Part shown: positions 6,639-7,019 of the stretch, in pieces
How positions within the stretch are numbered: the first letter of the stretch is position 1
How the letters are laid out: every line of letters begins with the position of its first letter
Origin: an uncultured Bacteroidales bacterium
Lineage (GTDB): Bacteria; Bacteroidota; Bacteroidia; Bacteroidales; P3
DNA length: 7,019 nucleotides
Direction: 5' to 3'
NCBI GenBank assembly: GCA_947176875.1
Contig: CAMWSI010000041.1
Span: 1 to 7,019, forward strand
Position numbers and translations under genes: made by a program
The notes under the pieces: generated by a model
Database searches by the model: none
Told to the model about the DNA's origin: nothing
Seen by the model: the letters and a program-made list of their open reading frames with translations, nothing else

Positions 6639-7019
6639 TTACAAAAATGCGTGGGTGGAAGTCCGGAACAACGCTACCGGCACGCCCGCCAATTCCAACA
6701 CGACATTCAGCACCAAATAAAAGCCGAACAGAATCAGAATGACGCCCACGATACGGTTTACCGCCCGCATCGTCTTATTGGTCATATGGGGTTTCAACCT
6801 ATAGGCTATCAAGCCCTTTGTCAAATCCGTCAGCAATACCGTCAGCAAGGCCGAGCTGAAAAACAACACGACATTCAGTTTTTGAATCTCGCCATCGACC
6901 GTATTCTGCCCCATGATGATGCCGACCCAAAAGAACCAGAACAGCCACGTGGCCGGATTGGCCATATTGGTCAGGAAGCCGCGCAGGAAATCGACCCACC
7001 AGGACGGGCCTTTCAGGTC
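6639..7019 (-). CDS. LysE/RhtB-family amino-acid exporter, C-terminal part (5' end outside the window)
   Basis: The frame is open from the right edge to a TAA at 6639-6641 and gives 126 residues of an inner-membrane protein. The motif GFLTNMANPATWLFWFFWVG (residues 14-33 of the visible part) resembles the conserved Asn-Pro helix in the middle of LysE/RhtB exporters, which is followed by two more hydrophobic helices. These are seen here around VVLFFSSALLTVLLTDLTKG and IVGVILILFGFYLVLNVVLE. The internal ATG at 6965 lies inside the conserved helix and is not the start; the reading runs on upstream with sensible residues. Substrate cannot be told from this part. trxB follows after 25 bases. Confidence 0.82.
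   Translation of the reverse strand, partial: DLKGPSWWVDFLRGFLTNMANPATWLFWFFWVGIIMGQNTVDGEIQKLNVVLFFSSALLTVLLTDLTKGLIAYRLKPHMTNKTMRAVNRIVGVILILFGFYLVLNVVLELAGVPVALFRTSTHAFL

Overview
The window looks like a GC-rich member of the Bacteroidota, probably the order Bacteroidales. The reasons are the fused formiminotransferase-cyclodeaminase, the style of the TrxB and ElbB proteins, A-rich leaders without strong Shine-Dalgarno sequences, and GC-leaning codon use. Genus is not determinable by reading; a Rikenellaceae-like genome is only a guess. Nothing points to a phage, plasmid, insertion sequence, CRISPR array or RNA gene.

All six well-supported genes are on the minus strand, so transcription runs from right to left. 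In that order they are: a LysE-type exporter cut by the right edge (6639-7019); thioredoxin reductase trxB (5681-6613); a 118-base gap holding three consecutive hairpins; the DJ-1/PfpI-family glyoxalase elbB (4918-5562); a MurL-type glycopeptidyl-glutamate epimerase (3353-4873); a MurD2-type Mur ligase (1895-3346); and bifunctional ftcD (210-1898). The block ends in a strong 15-bp-stem terminator (145-185) that pairs fully only when read on the minus strand. The first 84 bases may be the end of a convergent plus-strand membrane protein gene.

The notable content is the murL-murD2 pair. In the usual route MurI makes free D-glutamate and MurD adds it to UDP-MurNAc-L-Ala. In the route described from Xanthomonas oryzae, MurD2 adds L-glutamate and MurL then inverts it on the nucleotide-linked peptide, using ATP. 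Here the two genes are 6 bases apart, and murD2 overlaps ftcD by the four bases ATGA, so the three are probably one translationally linked unit. FtcD releases L-glutamate from formiminoglutamate, which is the amino acid MurD2 would consume. That metabolic link is suggestive but unproven. trxB and the exporter lie upstream across a likely terminator and may belong to a separate transcript.
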